Below, piece by piece: positions 43,674-52,210 of a DNA stretch of 64,000 nucleotides. Source of the DNA: Cellvibrio sp. UBA7671 (GTDB lineage Bacteria > Pseudomonadota > Gammaproteobacteria > Pseudomonadales > Cellvibrionaceae); the NCBI GenBank assembly GCA_002483145.1, contig DLHJ01000003.1, forward strand, positions 496,001-560,000. The letters run 5' to 3'. A model generated the notes under the pieces. That model was not told the DNA's origin and did not search any database. It was given only the letters and a program-made list of their open reading frames with translations. A program made the translations under genes and the position numbers. The number at the start of each line of letters is the position of its first letter. Within the stretch, counting starts at the first letter, position 1.

Positions 43674-43683
43674 AAACCTGCCA

Positions 43684-45015
43684 TTACCAATTAACCACAT
43701 CAATTGCATTACCGCTTTTTATAACATCAACCTTTTCATTGGCGCTGTTGACCTGCAATGTATGATAAACCGCAGCGCCCAATGAATCACCGGTGATCGT
43801 CAGATTGTAAGTACCATTGCTGACCGGAATCGTGTACGCACCGGTCGCGTAAACCGGATAAGACTTGCCATTGAAACTAATGGTGACGCCACTCATGCCT
43901 TCACCCACATCGTAAAAATCATTGTTATTGTTATCGCTATACACAACGCCAGTCAAATAATAACTGGAACCGGAGCGGGCAAAGTTCTGCGTTAACATGG
44001 AGGATAAATAATTAGTGCCATTCGATAAAAAATATCCCTGTTTCTGCCCAACTCCCAATTCGCGAAAATTGCCATTCAGGATATTGACTCTATGGCCCGG
44101 CGATTTAAATAAACCTTCGTGTTGCGAAACGGCATAACTGGTTAAATTAATACTCGCACCGGTAGTACCACCCCAGGCGATATTTTCGCCGCTTGTCCAA
44201 CTACCCGAAAAAACATAACCCGCAGCAATCATCCGCTCAGTAGCGCTACTATTATTGTTACCTGTGTGCGAAAAAATATCCGCATCCAACATCCACTGCG
44301 AATGGATGCGCGCCGAATCAATTAACAATAAATTGTGTGCGAGTGGCTGTTTGGCAGCAGCGGTAATGGGCGTTCCGGTAATGCCATCATTTAAACCAAT
44401 CCCCAAACGTGTAGCTTCGGCCTCCGGATTGGCGCGCGCACGGTTTACCAACTCAACTACCAACACTTCTTGCGCTGTCGGCTGTTTAGCTAAATCAATG
44501 AGTGACGGTGTTGCACTGACTTCACTGCTCGCCACACTTTCTGCGCCCGCACTTACCGCTGTGACCACGAAATAATAAGTCTCATCGTTGCGCAATGAAC
44601 TAATCACACGCGGTGATGTAACATTTTGCAGACGGGTGCCATCATCAAAACTGGCGATATTAGCAATTAAAATATTCGCTTCAGATGCGTAGTAAATATT
44701 GTAACCAGTTGCACCAACCACTGGATTCCAGGTGAGCGTCACCGAGCCATTTGCGGGAACAGCTGAAATGTTTTGCGGCGCTGTAAGAGAAATAATTGAT
44801 GATGCTGAAGATGAAGACGGGATGCTACTAGCTGAACTCATACTGCCAGGTGGCTGACTCGACAGGGTTGCACTGGAAGGCACAATACTCGCGGCGGATG
44901 ACGCTGGCCTCGATGATGCGGGAGTATTGGAACCGCCCCCCGAACCACCACAAGATATAAGCGTTAATAATATAAAAAAAGAAAACAACCGCACTATTAG
45001 TGATGAGAAATTCAT
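43684..45015 (-). CDS. CAP/SCP-domain lipoprotein with fibronectin type III domain
   Basis: A 443-residue lipoprotein (LISC, Cys22) with a glycine patch and a long serine-rich linker (to about residue 80). A fibronectin type III domain (PQNISAVPANGSVTLTWN, about 85-175) and a CAP/SCP domain (about 190-345: VVELVNRARANPEA, HSQWMLDADIFSHTG, GENIAWG, SPGHRVNIL) follow. A C-terminal beta domain (GVVYSDNNNNDFYDVGEGMSG) resembles SdrD-like/carboxypeptidase-like modules. Probably a surface protein that binds or cleaves a polymer. Ser-rich linkers of this sort are common in polysaccharide-degrading marine and soil gammaproteobacteria. Confidence 0.85.
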   Translation of the reverse strand: MNFSSLIVRLFSFFILLTLISCGGSGGGSNTPASSRPASSAASIVPSSATLSSQPPGSMSSASSIPSSSSASSIISLTAPQNISAVPANGSVTLTWNPVVGATGYNIYYASEANILIANIASFDDGTRLQNVTSPRVISSLRNDETYYFVVTAVSAGAESVASSEVSATPSLIDLAKQPTAQEVLVVELVNRARANPEAEATRLGIGLNDGITGTPITAAAKQPLAHNLLLIDSARIHSQWMLDADIFSHTGNNNSSATERMIAAGYVFSGSWTSGENIAWGGTTGASINLTSYAVSQHEGLFKSPGHRVNILNGNFRELGVGQKQGYFLSNGTNYLSSMLTQNFARSGSSYYLTGVVYSDNNNNDFYDVGEGMSGVTISFNGKSYPVYATGAYTIPVSNGTYNLTITGDSLGAAVYHTLQVNSANEKVDVIKSGNAIDVVNW

Positions 45016-45086
45016 TGCGACACCTTGGACTCTATTCAGTGCCAAGATGGTAACAATTGCAATGAGATCTAAATGAGAAGGGTTAC

Positions 45087-45395
45087 TCAGCTTGCAGTGA
45101 AATCCACACTCCCCTCCACAATAATCATATTCGCACTGGCATTGGCATTGCGCAGCGCATGGATGGACGCATATTCAGCACAAGTCGCCCAATGGTTGGC
45201 GGTGGCGAGATCGGGGAACTCCATCACCACCAAGCGTTTAGGTTGCCAATTACCACTGACCACTTGTGTCTGTGCACCGCGCACTAGATAGCGGCCGTTA
45301 CAGGCAGCAACAGTGGGCGTTATTTTAGCGAGATACTCTTTATAGTTTTCCGGATTGTGCACTTCTATATCGACAATCACATAGGCAGCCATCAT
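45087..45395 (-). CDS. DUF1330 family protein
   Basis: A 102-residue ferredoxin-like alpha/beta-barrel protein. The DUF1330 pattern is plain: YVIVDIEVHNPENYKEY, NGRYLVRGA and RLVVMEFPDLATANHW. It begins 18 nt after the puuD stop and so is probably the last gene of the xdhA-puuD operon. Family members are thought to be small enzymes or binding proteins of unknown substrate. The position suggests a role at the urate level. Confidence 0.8.
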   Translation of the reverse strand: MMAAYVIVDIEVHNPENYKEYLAKITPTVAACNGRYLVRGAQTQVVSGNWQPKRLVVMEFPDLATANHWATCAEYASIHALRNANASANMIIVEGSVDFTAS

Positions 45396-45413
45396 TTTTT
45401 CCTTACAAAAATA

Positions 45414-46637
45414 TTATTGCGCACTGAGCCAGTCAATTAATGTTTTGCGTTCAAGCTCAGTCATCTGGTGAAAATTACCAAGCGGCATATAACCAGATTG
45501 TAATGCGGGCAAGGCGCGAATTTTTTGTACCGCAAGGCCAGTTGCAGAATCAATAATCAAACCGGCTGGTGCTGCTGCGAAACCGGGTTGCGATGGTGTA
45601 GCTGCATGGCAATTAGTACAGTGCACCTGAATGAGCTGGGTGATTTTTGCAGTCTCTATTGAAGCGGTTTCTGCGGTTTTTTGAATAGCACTGCCACCAC
45701 CAACTGCACTGGTGTTTGTCGATGTGATCGACATCAACACAGCGATTACAATAATCCCAAGTAAACTGGTCACTAAAATGATTGGCTTCACATAACCCAA
45801 ATGTTTAAGGTTAAAAAAGTGTCGCCCCCACGCCAAACATACACCAATTCCCACCAACACCAACCACGAATAAGCGTGACTATAGAGAAACGAATAGTGA
45901 TTGCTGAGCATGCAAAAAATAACCGGCAAGGTTAAATAGTTATTGTGCGTAGAGCGCAACTTTGCAAATGCCATGGCGCAAGTATCAGGCGCTTCATTAT
46001 TACTGACGGCGGCAACAAATTTACGCTGTGCCGGCATAATCCCCCAAAACACATTACCGGCCATCCAGGTCGCAATCATCGCCCCCACATGTAAATAGGC
46101 TGCACGCGCTGAAAATAATTGATGTGCGATATAACTCGCGAAGCTAATAATAACCAGCAGTGCGACGGCGATAACCAAACCACGTTTTACTAAAGGTGTG
46201 CGCAATAGTAATTCATAAACCAATTGCCCACCGAGAATAAACGCAATGCTGGCGACCACCGCCAACTCCGGCGATTGAATCAGCGTGTTGTGACCCACCA
46301 AATAGGTTTGCGCTTGCAGGTAGTACATTAAAATTAATAAACCGGTACCACTTAACCAGGTGCTGTAAGCCTCCCACTTAAACCAATGCAACTTCACCGG
46401 CATTTCGGGGGGGCGCAATTGGTATTTGGCGACCTCATAAATTCCACCGCCGTGAATTGCCCACAAATCTCCTTTCACCCCTTGATCCGTTTTCCATTGC
46501 GGTGGTGTGCGCAAACTTAAATCCAACCAAATAAAATAAAATGATGCACCTATCCAGGCAATGCCAGCGACCACATGAAACCAGCGAAAGGCGAGGTTCA
46601 ACCACTCCAGCACCAGCGGGTTAATTACTCCATCCAT
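45414..46637 (-). CDS. puuD: Urate hydroxylase PuuD with fused cytochrome c domain
   Basis: A 407-residue inner-membrane protein with about eight helices followed by a C-terminal cytochrome c domain (HCTNCHAATPSQPG). PuuD oxidises urate to 5-hydroxyisourate and passes electrons to the respiratory chain rather than to oxygen directly. Typical segments are FRWFHVVAGIAWIGASFYF at the N-terminus and STHNNYLTLPVIFCMLSNHY. It overlaps the end of guaD by 13 nt and belongs to the xdhA operon. It replaces the soluble uricase, of which I see no copy. Confidence 0.93.
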   Translation of the reverse strand: MDGVINPLVLEWLNLAFRWFHVVAGIAWIGASFYFIWLDLSLRTPPQWKTDQGVKGDLWAIHGGGIYEVAKYQLRPPEMPVKLHWFKWEAYSTWLSGTGLLILMYYLQAQTYLVGHNTLIQSPELAVVASIAFILGGQLVYELLLRTPLVKRGLVIAVALLVIISFASYIAHQLFSARAAYLHVGAMIATWMAGNVFWGIMPAQRKFVAAVSNNEAPDTCAMAFAKLRSTHNNYLTLPVIFCMLSNHYSFLYSHAYSWLVLVGIGVCLAWGRHFFNLKHLGYVKPIILVTSLLGIIVIAVLMSITSTNTSAVGGGSAIQKTAETASIETAKITQLIQVHCTNCHAATPSQPGFAAAPAGLIIDSATGLAVQKIRALPALQSGYMPLGNFHQMTELERKTLIDWLSAQ

Positions 46638-47965
46638 ACTAATGCTCCCTGTGTGCTATCGGTGCGGCGAAATGCCAACTTGCCCATAACGTAAGCGCGC
46701 GCGATATTGTGCTCATCGCCCAATGTCATTAATGCAAAGAGTTTTTCCGATAAGCTCTGCGCGGTTGATTGCCGCAGCGCTTGTAAAGGTGTTGCACCCA
46801 AATTGATAAGAATAAAATCTGCTTCCATTCCCTTTTCAAAATTGCCGATGCAATGATCCAATTGCAGGGCGCGTGCATTACCCAATGTGGCCATATAAAA
46901 CCCTTTTAACGGATGCAAACATTGCCCTTGCAGTTGCAATACTTTGTAGGCTTCAGCAAGGGTGCGCAATTGCGAAAAACTGGTGCCACCACCAATATCA
47001 GTAGCGAGACTTACGGGAATTCCTGCGGCCTCCAAGCGCGCCATATTCAGCAGACCACTGCCAAGAAATAAATTGGATGTAGGGCAAAATGCAACACCGG
47101 ATTGTGTCTGCGCCATGCGCACAACTTCTGCATCACTTAAATGGATACCGTGGCCAAATACACTGCGCGGCCCCAGCAAACCGTAATAGTCATAGACATC
47201 CAGGTAATCGCGCGCGCCCGGATAAAGTGATTTTATCCAGGCGATTTCCTGTTGGTTTTCCGAGAGATGGGTTTGCAAATAAATGCCGGGATAATCGCGA
47301 TACAACTGACCCGTTACCATTAATTGTTCTGGTGAACTGGTAGGTGCAAAACGCGGCGTGAGCGCATACTGCAAGCGACCGGTATTGTGCCAGCATTCAA
47401 TTAATTCGCGGCAATCTGCATCGCTGCTCGCAGGCGTATCCAATAATTCTGCAGGCGCATGGCGATCCATCATCACCTTACCGGCAATCATGCGCAGATT
47501 CATTTTTTCGGCGGCCGAAAAAAATGCATGCGTTGATTGGGCAAATACACTGGTATACACCATCGCCGTAGTGGTGCCATTTTGTAACAGAAATTTTAAG
47601 AAGGTATCGGCAGCAACAGCAGCAAAATCAGGATCAGAAAATTGCAATTCCGTCGGAAAGGTGTAGTTATTCAGCCAATCCAATAATTGTTCGCCGTAAG
47701 AGGCAATCACGCTGGTTTGCGGATAGTGGATATGGCTGTCGATAAACCCCGGCATCAATAAGTACTCGGGCGTATGGCGGCACTGCTGCAAATCCAGCCC
47801 CTGCCGCGCCATATCCTCGGCACTACCCAGCGCTTTGATGCGGCCGTTTTCCACCAGCAACACGCCATCGTCAAAGTATTCCATCCCCGCACCCGTAAGC
47901 GGATCAGGCACATCAGTGAAATGTAAAATTTGCGCGCGAAATGCACTTACATCAGAAGCAGTCAT
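46625..47965 (-). CDS. guaD: Guanine deaminase
   Basis: A 446-residue amidohydrolase that converts guanine to xanthine. Zinc ligands appear in MPGFIDSHIHYPQ, LQTHLSENQQEI, FGHGIHLSD and LATDIGGGTSFS. The segment PQTSVIASYGEQLLDWLNNYTFPTE is characteristic of guanine deaminase. It lies between uraH and puuD in the xdh operon; a REP-like pair separates it from uraH. Confidence 0.93.
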   Translation of the reverse strand: MTASDVSAFRAQILHFTDVPDPLTGAGMEYFDDGVLLVENGRIKALGSAEDMARQGLDLQQCRHTPEYLLMPGFIDSHIHYPQTSVIASYGEQLLDWLNNYTFPTELQFSDPDFAAVAADTFLKFLLQNGTTTAMVYTSVFAQSTHAFFSAAEKMNLRMIAGKVMMDRHAPAELLDTPASSDADCRELIECWHNTGRLQYALTPRFAPTSSPEQLMVTGQLYRDYPGIYLQTHLSENQQEIAWIKSLYPGARDYLDVYDYYGLLGPRSVFGHGIHLSDAEVVRMAQTQSGVAFCPTSNLFLGSGLLNMARLEAAGIPVSLATDIGGGTSFSQLRTLAEAYKVLQLQGQCLHPLKGFYMATLGNARALQLDHCIGNFEKGMEADFILINLGATPLQALRQSTAQSLSEKLFALMTLGDEHNIARAYVMGKLAFRRTDSTQGALVWME

Positions 47966-47994
47966 AACCAGCCTTAGAACTTAAAATATTTACT

Positions 47995-48065
47995 TCGTCA
48001 TACCCGCGAACGCGGGTATCCATAACTGTCAACAACATGGACTCCTGCTTTTGCAGGAGTGACGA
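47995..48065. repeat. REP-like mixed pair of palindromes (site 4)
   Basis: CGTCATACCCGCGAACGCGG and onward (47996-48023) faces a CTCCTGC-type palindrome (48038-48065) across 14 bp. It is inside the xdhA-puuD operon, between uraH and guaD. The hairpins could act on mRNA stability or cause partial termination. Confidence 0.8.
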
Positions 48066-48079
48066 TTCCCATCATCAAT

Positions 48080-48418
48080 CTAACTGCCGCGATAAGTTGA
48101 ATAGCCATAAGCATTCAGCAGTAGCGGCACGTGATAATGCTCGTGCACATTAACCACCTGAAAACTGATTTGAATTTCCGGATAAAAACTGTTTTTCCCC
48201 TGTTGCAGGTACCAATCGCCGATGGCGAAATACAACAGATAGGAACCAGCTTGTAATGTGAAATCATTTTCCCACTGCATGATGCGACCATCAGCATCGG
48301 TTGTGGCGCTGGCAATGGGCAGATTGGTGTCCAGACGATGCAAAGTGACCCGCACATCGGCAGCAGGCTTGCCTGCGTCCAAATTTAAAATGTGGGTGGT
48401 GATAGCTGCTTTTTTCAT
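48080..48418 (-). CDS. uraH: 5-hydroxyisourate hydrolase
   Basis: A 112-residue transthyretin-like enzyme that opens 5-hydroxyisourate to OHCU. It has the N-terminal THILNLDAGKPA with the catalytic His, HRLD, and the C-terminal YRGS tetrapeptide that separates this enzyme from true transthyretin. Start at ATG 48418. It follows uraD by 22 nt. Confidence 0.95.
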   Translation of the reverse strand: MKKAAITTHILNLDAGKPAADVRVTLHRLDTNLPIASATTDADGRIMQWENDFTLQAGSYLLYFAIGDWYLQQGKNSFYPEIQISFQVVNVHEHYHVPLLLNAYGYSTYRGS

Positions 48419-48440
48419 AATCTTTTCCGTCAATCACTTA

Positions 48441-48941
48441 TTAACCATCAATTAATTTGGCGATCCGCAAACGTGTAATCTCCCCCTGCTCACGGGCGCC
48501 ATTTTGTAATTCCACTTCACGCGGGTTATCAATTCTGTCTTGAAGTAAACGCAACATTTCTTCTGCGGATTTTCCGCTGGCGCAAACAATAAAAATAAAA
48601 CCGTTTTTTTCTTCATACTCTTTATTAAGACGATATAAATCCCGGATAACGGATTCGTTTGCCTGCAAGACCTGCCCCTGCTCTTGCGTAGCACGCCCCG
48701 CATAACGGGAGCGGAGTAATTCGATATCGCCAATGCGCGCATGACCGGAAAAAGCCTCAAGAATTTCCTTTTCCTCCACACCCGTCCAAAAACAATTGGC
48801 AGTGGTCAATAGTTTTTCCAAATTAGCAAAGGGGCGCCGTTCAGCTACATGTTTTGCCCAGGATTGACAATGGCAACAACCGTAGAGCGCCGCTATAGCG
48901 TCTTCTTTTGGCAAGGCGTTAAATTCAGTTAGCGTCATCAT
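48441..48941 (-). CDS. uraD: OHCU decarboxylase
   Basis: A 166-residue helical enzyme that decarboxylates 2-oxo-4-hydroxy-4-carboxy-5-ureidoimidazoline to (S)-allantoin. The catalytic His67 is in GHARIGD. LNKEYEEKNGFIFIVCASGKSAEEML and EVELQNGAREQGEIT are family signatures. It lies 24 nt after xdhC in the same operon. Confidence 0.95.
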   Translation of the reverse strand: MMTLTEFNALPKEDAIAALYGCCHCQSWAKHVAERRPFANLEKLLTTANCFWTGVEEKEILEAFSGHARIGDIELLRSRYAGRATQEQGQVLQANESVIRDLYRLNKEYEEKNGFIFIVCASGKSAEEMLRLLQDRIDNPREVELQNGAREQGEITRLRIAKLIDG

Positions 48942-48965
48942 TCAATCCTTTTAAAAAATCGCACT

Positions 48966-49826
48966 CTATTCACACAAAATTCCCGTTGTCTTTTGTACTT
49001 GCATAATCGTTTTAATTTCACGCCATGAAGTTGAACGCCCAACGTGTACCGGCACACGCTGGTAATACAGACTTTGCAATTGCGCAGCGATTGATACAGC
49101 CACCTCCATTGGCAATTTCCCTTTCACATCGGGCAAGCCAATTGGGCTGTACATTTTTTCGATTGCTTGTTCAGCAAAACCGGCATCGGCCAAACGTTTA
49201 CGAAAACGTAGTGCTTTGGTTTGCGAACCAATCATCCCCATATAGGCAAAGCGCTGATCGGCCAGCAATGTTTTACAGAGTGCATAATCCAAGGCGTGAT
49301 CGTGGGTAAAAATAATCACCCAGGCATCATCCGGTAAGTGCGCAATTGCTTCGGTGGGATCGGCACAAAATTCGTAGCGGCAATTCGCTGGCAAACTATT
49401 GGTCATTAATTCCGGGCGATTATCGATAACCCGAACCTGACACGGCAGCCCCGCAAGAATAGTCACCAGAGATTGGCATACATGCCCTGCACCGAAGAGT
49501 GCAATCTGCCAACTGCAGGCCGCAAAGGCTTCAAGCATTACCGTCACATTGCCACCACAACATTGCGCCGCTTCGGCTGCAAGCGGGATGGGTTTTAATA
49601 TCTGACAGGTTTTATTTTGCGCGAGCAATTCACGCGCCTGCTGCACCAATAAAAATTCCAACTGGCCACCGCCGATAGTGTCGTAAGTAGCATCAGTGGT
49701 GATCACCATTTTGCTGCCGCCATCGCGCGGTGTTGAACCCTGAGTGTTAATAATGGTGGCGATCACATAACCACTGCCACTTTGTTGGCAGTGTTGGATT
49801 GCCGCTGACCAGTTGAGGATTGCCAT
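48966..49826 (-). CDS. xdhC: Xanthine dehydrogenase accessory protein XdhC
   Basis: A 286-residue molybdenum-cofactor insertion and sulfuration chaperone for XdhB. The N-terminal part carries STPRDGGSKMVI and GGGQLEF, and the Rossmann-like C-terminal half starts IALFGAGHVCQSL. YMGMIGSQTKALRFRKRL and SPIGLPDVKGKLPMEVAVSI are also typical. Its ATG overlaps the xdhB stop in TAATG. Confidence 0.93.
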   Translation of the reverse strand: MAILNWSAAIQHCQQSGSGYVIATIINTQGSTPRDGGSKMVITTDATYDTIGGGQLEFLLVQQARELLAQNKTCQILKPIPLAAEAAQCCGGNVTVMLEAFAACSWQIALFGAGHVCQSLVTILAGLPCQVRVIDNRPELMTNSLPANCRYEFCADPTEAIAHLPDDAWVIIFTHDHALDYALCKTLLADQRFAYMGMIGSQTKALRFRKRLADAGFAEQAIEKMYSPIGLPDVKGKLPMEVAVSIAAQLQSLYYQRVPVHVGRSTSWREIKTIMQVQKTTGILCE

Positions 49827-52210
49827 TAGATTGCACCTCTTGTTACTAACGCTTTTGATTCACTAGGTTGATTAAACGCAATGCACTCTTGCAGCGCCCA
49901 ATAAACTCGCTCGGGTGTTGCGGGCGTATCCAGACGCGGGCTGAATTGATAATTAGTCGTACTGCTACAGGCATCGCGCAGTGCTGCCCAAACTGAAATC
50001 GCCAACATCAACGGCGGTTCACCCACCGCTTTGGATAAATGTATGGTATTTTCCAAATTTGGCTCATCAAATAATTCCACATTAAAAATGTCCGGCACGT
50101 CAAACGCCGTGGGAATTTTATAATTTGCAGGGCTATTGGAAATAATGCGGCCCTTTTCATCCCACAATAATTCTTCTGTGGTCAGCCAACCCATACCCTG
50201 GATAAAACCACCTTCAATCTGGCCTATATCAATGGCAGGATTTAATGATTTACCAACGTCATGCAAAATATCCACACTTTCAACTTTATATTCACCCGTC
50301 AAACAATCGAGCGTCACTTCAGACACAGCTGCACCATTGGCGAAATATAAAAACGGCTGACCTTTAGCGGTAGCGCGATCATAGAAAATTTTGGGCGTGC
50401 GATAGTGCCCCGTTGCCGACAGCGCAACGCGATTGAGGTAAGCAAGTTTGATAAACGCAGGAAAAGCCAACTCCTGTTCACCGAGCACAACCACATCATT
50501 GTTAAATTGGATTTGTTCCGCCGTGATTTTAAAATGCTCGCACGCAAACGCTATTAAATCGGCTTTGATTTTATCGCAGGCATCTTTGGCGGCCATCCCA
50601 TTTAAATCGGTACCCGAAGAAGCCGCTGTCGGAGACGTGTTAGGCACTTTATCGGTACGTGTCGATGACACCATTACGCGATGCACGCTCACTCCAAATG
50701 CACTGGCAACAATTTGCTGGATTTTGGTGTAGAGCCCCTGCCCCATTTCGGTACCGCCGTGGTTAATCAGCAAACTGCCGTCGGTATAAATTTGCAGAAG
50801 TGCACCAGCTTGGTTGAGATGCTTGGCAGTAAAGGAAATACCAAATTTTACCGGCGTTAAGGCAATACCTTTTTTAAGCGTGCGATGGGTGTTATTAAAT
50901 TCGGTGATGGCGACGCGGCGCGCGCGATAATCAGAACTTTTTTCCAAGCGCTCAATTAATTCTGGCAATACATGTTGCTCGATTTTTTGTCCATAAGGCG
51001 TTTCATCCGCACCCGGTTGATAGAGGTTAGCTTTGCGTACATCAAGCGGGTCTTTGCCAAGTGCGCGCGCTATATCCTCTAGCAGGGTTTCAATCGCCAT
51101 CATCCCTTTGGGGCCACCAAAACCGCGAAAGGCGGTATTGGACACTGTGTGAGTTTTGCAGCGCAGGCCGAGAATGCGCGCGTTATTTAAAAAGTAGGCG
51201 TTGTCTGCATGGAACATGGCGCGATCGACAATGCCTTCCGACAAATCCGGTGAGAACCCGCACTTGCCCGCAAGCAACATATCCACACCGAGTAATTTTC
51301 CGTCGCTGTTGAAACCTGCTTTCCAGCGATTTAAAAAATCGTGACGCTTGCCAGTTTGGATCATGTCATCGCGGCGCGGCATGCGGTAGCGCACCGGGCG
51401 GCGATTGCGCTGTGCAAATAATGCGGCGATACATGCGAGCGGTGCGGCCTGACTTTCTTTGCCACCAAATCCCCCGCCCATTCGGCGAACTTCAGCGACC
51501 ACCAAATGAAATGGAATCGCCAATACTTCAGCGACTAATTTTTGCAGTTCCGTGGGATGTTGCGATGAGCTGATAACATGAATGCCGCCATCTTCCGTCA
51601 GTCTCGCTTCGCTGATTTGTCCTTCCAGATAAAAATGTTCCTGCCCACGCACATAAATCTCACCGCTTAGTTGATGTGGTGCGGATTCGATATTCGCCTC
51701 CGGGTCGCCAAGCAACAATTGGTGCTGCGGCAAAACAAAACTTTGTGCGGCGAGTGAATCTTCCACCGTTAATTGCGCTGGCAACTCTTCATAATCAATC
51801 TTTGCCAGGAGTGCGGCGCGTTGCGCTTCCACAAAACTGGTCGCAGCCACCGCAAAAATCGGTTGCCCAATAAATTCCACCACATCACCGGCAAGCAAGG
51901 GGTCACCCGCATACACAGGTGCGACATCCACTTTGCCGGGAATATCGCCTTGCACAATGACATCAATAACACCGGGAGCGGATTTAACCGCAGACAAATC
52001 CAGCGCACGAATACGCGCATGGGGTTTACTGGATTGGCCGGTGGCGACAAATAAAGTGCCGGGCATAAGCGGTAAATCATCCACATACTCCGCCGTACCT
52101 TGCACATGTTTGTGTGCGGATTCATGCGCGATGGAATGGCCTACTCCACCGGCGGCACTGCCCGTATGAGTAGCGGGCGATAATTCGGCATTAACAACGA
52201 TTCTACGCAT
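49826..52210 (-). CDS. xdhB: Xanthine dehydrogenase molybdopterin-binding subunit
   Basis: A 794-residue catalytic subunit that hydroxylates hypoxanthine and xanthine to urate. The domains run in order: an aldehyde oxidase-like a/b hammerhead (SAHKHVQGTAEYVDDLP), then the Moco-binding domain with RRMGGGFGGKES, TAFRGFGGPKGM and GGTEMGQGL. The base-catalytic glutamate is in SKAVGEPPLML near the end. I use the ATG at 52210, which overlaps the xdhA stop by 8 nt; the upstream open frame is an out-of-frame shadow of xdhA. Confidence 0.94.
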   Translation of the reverse strand: MRRIVVNAELSPATHTGSAAGGVGHSIAHESAHKHVQGTAEYVDDLPLMPGTLFVATGQSSKPHARIRALDLSAVKSAPGVIDVIVQGDIPGKVDVAPVYAGDPLLAGDVVEFIGQPIFAVAATSFVEAQRAALLAKIDYEELPAQLTVEDSLAAQSFVLPQHQLLLGDPEANIESAPHQLSGEIYVRGQEHFYLEGQISEARLTEDGGIHVISSSQHPTELQKLVAEVLAIPFHLVVAEVRRMGGGFGGKESQAAPLACIAALFAQRNRRPVRYRMPRRDDMIQTGKRHDFLNRWKAGFNSDGKLLGVDMLLAGKCGFSPDLSEGIVDRAMFHADNAYFLNNARILGLRCKTHTVSNTAFRGFGGPKGMMAIETLLEDIARALGKDPLDVRKANLYQPGADETPYGQKIEQHVLPELIERLEKSSDYRARRVAITEFNNTHRTLKKGIALTPVKFGISFTAKHLNQAGALLQIYTDGSLLINHGGTEMGQGLYTKIQQIVASAFGVSVHRVMVSSTRTDKVPNTSPTAASSGTDLNGMAAKDACDKIKADLIAFACEHFKITAEQIQFNNDVVVLGEQELAFPAFIKLAYLNRVALSATGHYRTPKIFYDRATAKGQPFLYFANGAAVSEVTLDCLTGEYKVESVDILHDVGKSLNPAIDIGQIEGGFIQGMGWLTTEELLWDEKGRIISNSPANYKIPTAFDVPDIFNVELFDEPNLENTIHLSKAVGEPPLMLAISVWAALRDACSSTTNYQFSPRLDTPATPERVYWALQECIAFNQPSESKALVTRGAI

